35,437 bases of DNA from Candidatus Ozemobacteraceae bacterium (GTDB lineage: Bacteria; Muiribacteriota; Ozemobacteria; Ozemobacterales; Ozemobacteraceae), in assembly GCA_035373905.1 (NCBI GenBank), contig DAOSOK010000044.1:1-35437 (forward strand), given 5' to 3'. Each line of letters starts with the position of its first letter. Positions within the stretch are counted from its first letter, which is position 1. The notes beneath the pieces are model-generated. The model was not told the DNA's origin. It saw only the letters and a list, made by a program, of their open reading frames with translations, and did no database searches. The position numbers were made by a program, and so were the translations under genes. This document shows, one piece after another, positions 33,689-35,437 of the stretch.

Positions 33689-34593
33689 GCCTCTTCGAGG
33701 ACGAGCGTCTGGCAGATGAGAAGCGTGTTGTAGTTGTAAAACAGCCGCCGCTCGAGCTGCTTGATCTCGGCGAGATACCACAGGATGGTTTCCTGCTCGA
33801 AGACGACCTGGAACAAGGCCTGGTCCAGCTCCGAGAACATGTACCGCCGCAACCGCTCGAAATCGAGGAGTTCGGCGAGGCCGCTGACGGCATCGCTCGA
33901 CGCGGCCACTTTTTCCGAAAGCGCTTTCAATACGTGATAATGCTCGTCGACCAGGCGCCTGGCGTCCTCGAACAGGATCTCGCGCAGGTCGGGATATCGT
34001 TCCCGGTCCCGCGTGATGCGGGAAAAATAGGGCATCAAATGGTCGAAATAGATGAGAATATTCTTCTTCAGCAGGCTCGAATCCTTGAGGAGGGTGAAAA
34101 TGACCTGCTTGAGGGAACCGCCGGGAGCTGTTTCCCGGAACGCGATGGTGCCGTCAGATTCGAGAAGGAAAACCGGTTCGCGGGAAAAAGCCGGGGACTC
34201 GCAGCTCACCCCGCAGGACTGCTCCCGATGGGTGGCATCGTGGCGCATCCAGACGATGGTTCCCCGTTCCAGGACCGAGGTCGCTCCGCCCATCGGCAGA
34301 AATAGGCCGACCCGGTCCCCGATGCGGAGCTTGTTCCAGGCGGTGACCCATTCCGGGATCGCTATCTGGATCCCCTCTCGGCTGGCGTCGGCAAGGAGAT
34401 ACTGGAACGCGAGATGGTCCTCTTCGCGAACGCCAAGGAAGGGCAAGGTAACCGAAGCGAGAGGGATGCGCAGGGATTTTCGCTTCTCCTGCCCCCCGGG
34501 CGGAGAGCCTGAAACGCGTCCCGCGCCGGCTGAACGGCCCTCCATTTCGGGCGATTCGCCTGCCGGACCACCCTGTTCCGCTGGCTGATTCAT
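33682..34593 (-). CDS. PilZ-domain protein, probable c-di-GMP receptor
   Basis: The 303-residue protein has a disordered Gly/Pro-rich N-terminus (1-36) and then a PilZ domain with both c-di-GMP motifs intact: RKSLR (Arg38, Arg42 of RxxxR) and DASREG (Asp69, Ser71, Gly74 of DxSxxG). The C-terminal 170 residues are helical with no recognised domain (LIYFDHLMPYFSRITRDRERY, FEDARRLVDEHYHVLKAL) and may be the output module. It converges on the exopolysaccharide operon, whose synthase lacks its own PilZ domain, so it is a good candidate regulator of that synthase. The ribosome site before ATG 34593 is weak. Confidence 0.88.
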   Translation of the reverse strand: MNQPAEQGGPAGESPEMEGRSAGAGRVSGSPPGGQEKRKSLRIPLASVTLPFLGVREEDHLAFQYLLADASREGIQIAIPEWVTAWNKLRIGDRVGLFLPMGGATSVLERGTIVWMRHDATHREQSCGVSCESPAFSREPVFLLESDGTIAFRETAPGGSLKQVIFTLLKDSSLLKKNILIYFDHLMPYFSRITRDRERYPDLREILFEDARRLVDEHYHVLKALSEKVAASSDAVSGLAELLDFERLRRYMFSELDQALFQVVFEQETILWYLAEIKQLERRLFYNYNTLLICQTLVLEEAQ

Positions 34594-34686
34594 CGCTCGA
34601 TGATAGCACAGCCGACAAGGATCCTGCAGGCCTCCTGCCAGGCACTTTTCGGGAGGGGCAGGATCATATATTCGTCACTGTAGCAT

Positions 34687-34835
34687 TATCGATCCCTGCA
34701 GAATGGAAGCCTCCCGTTCGCCCTGAGCCTGTCGAAGGGCGAAATGAGGAATCATCTGCAAGTGGCTGTTCGTGCTTCGACAAGCTCAGCAGGAACGGAA
34801 TCAGGAATTGGCTTTTTGTTACGCAGTAATCAATA
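34687..34835 (+). repeat. Full-length dispersed repeat (copy 4)
   Basis: The 149-bp copy has diverged ends TATCGATCCCTGCA (34687-34700) and CGCAGTAATCAATA (34822-34835). The internal arms, including the spacer GAAATGAGGAATCATCTGCA, match copies 1 and 2 closely. It is upstream of the PilZ gene, in the region where that gene's promoter would lie. Confidence 0.85.
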
Positions 34836-35042
34836 CTCCCAAGACTCGAGGTTGAGAACGAACGTCCCTGACCGGACGGACATGCCGCCCGATTCGCAGC
34901 AGGGATCGCAGACGCGCCTTTCATCTCGAGACGCAGATCGTCATGCTCGATCGCAAGGAATATACATTCCTATACGTCTCATATGCCGGGCGAATAGTAT
35001 CACGTATTATATATATTACACCCGCATCGACACGTTCCGCCA

Positions 35043-35103
35043 TTCGCCCTGAGCCTGTCGAAGGGCGAGAGCACTCGTGCTTCGACAGGCTCAGCACGAA
35101 CGG
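35043..35103 (+). repeat. Core-only copy of the dispersed repeat
   Basis: The two palindromic arms are present back to back, TTCGCCCTGAGCCTGTCGA with AGGGCGA and then CGTGCTTCGACAGGCTCAGC with ACGAACGG. The spacer is only about 6 nt instead of about 22, and both terminal inverted repeats are missing. Confidence 0.75.
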
Positions 35104-35389
35104 TATCGAGCATGTAAGTGCTTGTTGTGTTCCGTGTGAAACGAGCAGTATCTGGCACTCATGAGAAAGTAAAGCTGAACCCCTTCCAGTGAATGAAAAT
35201 ACGGAAAACACCCTGCTCACCGAGAATTGCTGAAATGGAGAGTTCTCTCTTGTCATTCGGAAACGGTGCTGGTACTCTTACGGAAAATCGCGTTCCATTC
35301 AAACTTTTCATGCAGTCATGTTTTTTGTCACAGATCACCCCACCCTGCCGTTTAGATAAAGAGAGTGACCAACCAAGAAATTTCGGCTC

Positions 35390-35418
35390 TTCGCTATTCG
35401 GCGTGGGTAGGGTAGAAT
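35390..35418 (+). promoter_or_regulatory. Possible sigma-70 promoter reading out of the window
   Basis: TTCGCT (35390-35395), 17 nt and TAGAAT (35413-35418) form a moderate promoter. It would drive a gene starting beyond the right edge. The -35 match is weak. Confidence 0.35.
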
Positions 35419-35437
35419 CAACGATCCATCGTCTCTG

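Larger units (their letters stand above)
34594..35437. other. Gene-free right end with two repeat copies
   Basis: No credible gene is seen in these 844 nt. Open frames here run through repeat DNA and lack ribosome sites. The stretch holds a full repeat (34687-34835), a partial one (35043-35103), a small hairpin AGGAAT ATAC ATTCCT (about 34959-34974), the AT-rich tract around 35003-35021, and a possible promoter at 35390-35418. The part beyond 35105 is visibly less GC-rich than the rest of the window. Confidence 0.6.

Overview
The window is GC-rich bacterial chromosome from a Gram-negative organism. The Gram-negative call rests on a polysaccharide flippase, an O-antigen-ligase-like protein, a TPR/beta-barrel export protein ending in Phe, a lipoprotein and several Sec signal peptides. 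I cannot assign the species. The mix of ThyX, ComFB, STAS proteins, a sigma-54 activator and many intergenic hairpin repeats would suit a deep-branching anaerobe such as a Riflebacteria-like lineage, but that is a guess. Most Ile and Lys codons are GC-ending, broken by short AT-rich patches inside genes.

Layout. (1) 1-2131: a doubtful Cys-rich small gene, a three-TM membrane protein (minus strand) and repeat DNA. (2) 2132-6718: a promoter and tRNA-Thr(CGT), then a plus-strand run mixing regulation and housekeeping: receiver-less sigma-54 activator, ComFB, STAS protein, ribosomal protein L31, ThyX, chorismate mutase, and a pseudo-receiver/HATPase/cyclic-nucleotide-binding fusion. (3) 6737-8304: a HEPN-like small protein and a radical SAM/SPASM protein (minus). 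(4) 8641-21832: a surface-glycan locus with two minus-strand membrane genes (GT-C glycosyltransferase; O-antigen ligase-like/TPR), a plus-strand operon (two extended-SDR epimerases, B12-binding-type radical SAM, GT4) and a converging minus-strand operon (unknown membrane-associated protein, second GT4, flippase). (5) 22199-26089: three exported proteins, namely endonuclease I, a Fic-domain protein with a signal peptide, and a divergently transcribed unknown. (6) 26226-33688: a compact operon of STAS, TPR, TPR, 1095-aa TPR/beta-barrel porin, cellulose-synthase-like GT2 and GH26-like lipoprotein, with 4-nt overlaps or near-zero gaps from the second TPR gene on. A convergent PilZ gene with intact c-di-GMP motifs follows. 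(7) 34594-35437: non-coding DNA with two repeat copies.

How it fits together. Region 6 looks like a synthase-dependent exopolysaccharide secretion system (compare Pga, Bcs and Pel), with GT2 as synthase, TPR/barrel as outer-membrane exporter and GH26 as the polymer-trimming enzyme. The PilZ and STAS proteins are the likely control inputs. Region 4 is a flippase-dependent glycan pathway. Region 2 supplies parts of a partner-switching circuit (STAS plus RsbW-like ATPase) and a ComFB protein, a family linked to cyclic dinucleotides.

A dispersed repeat of about 149-152 bp, with 14-nt imperfect terminal inverted repeats and two internal palindromes, occurs as four full and three partial copies, all between genes. 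One full copy sits inside a second inverted-repeat element.
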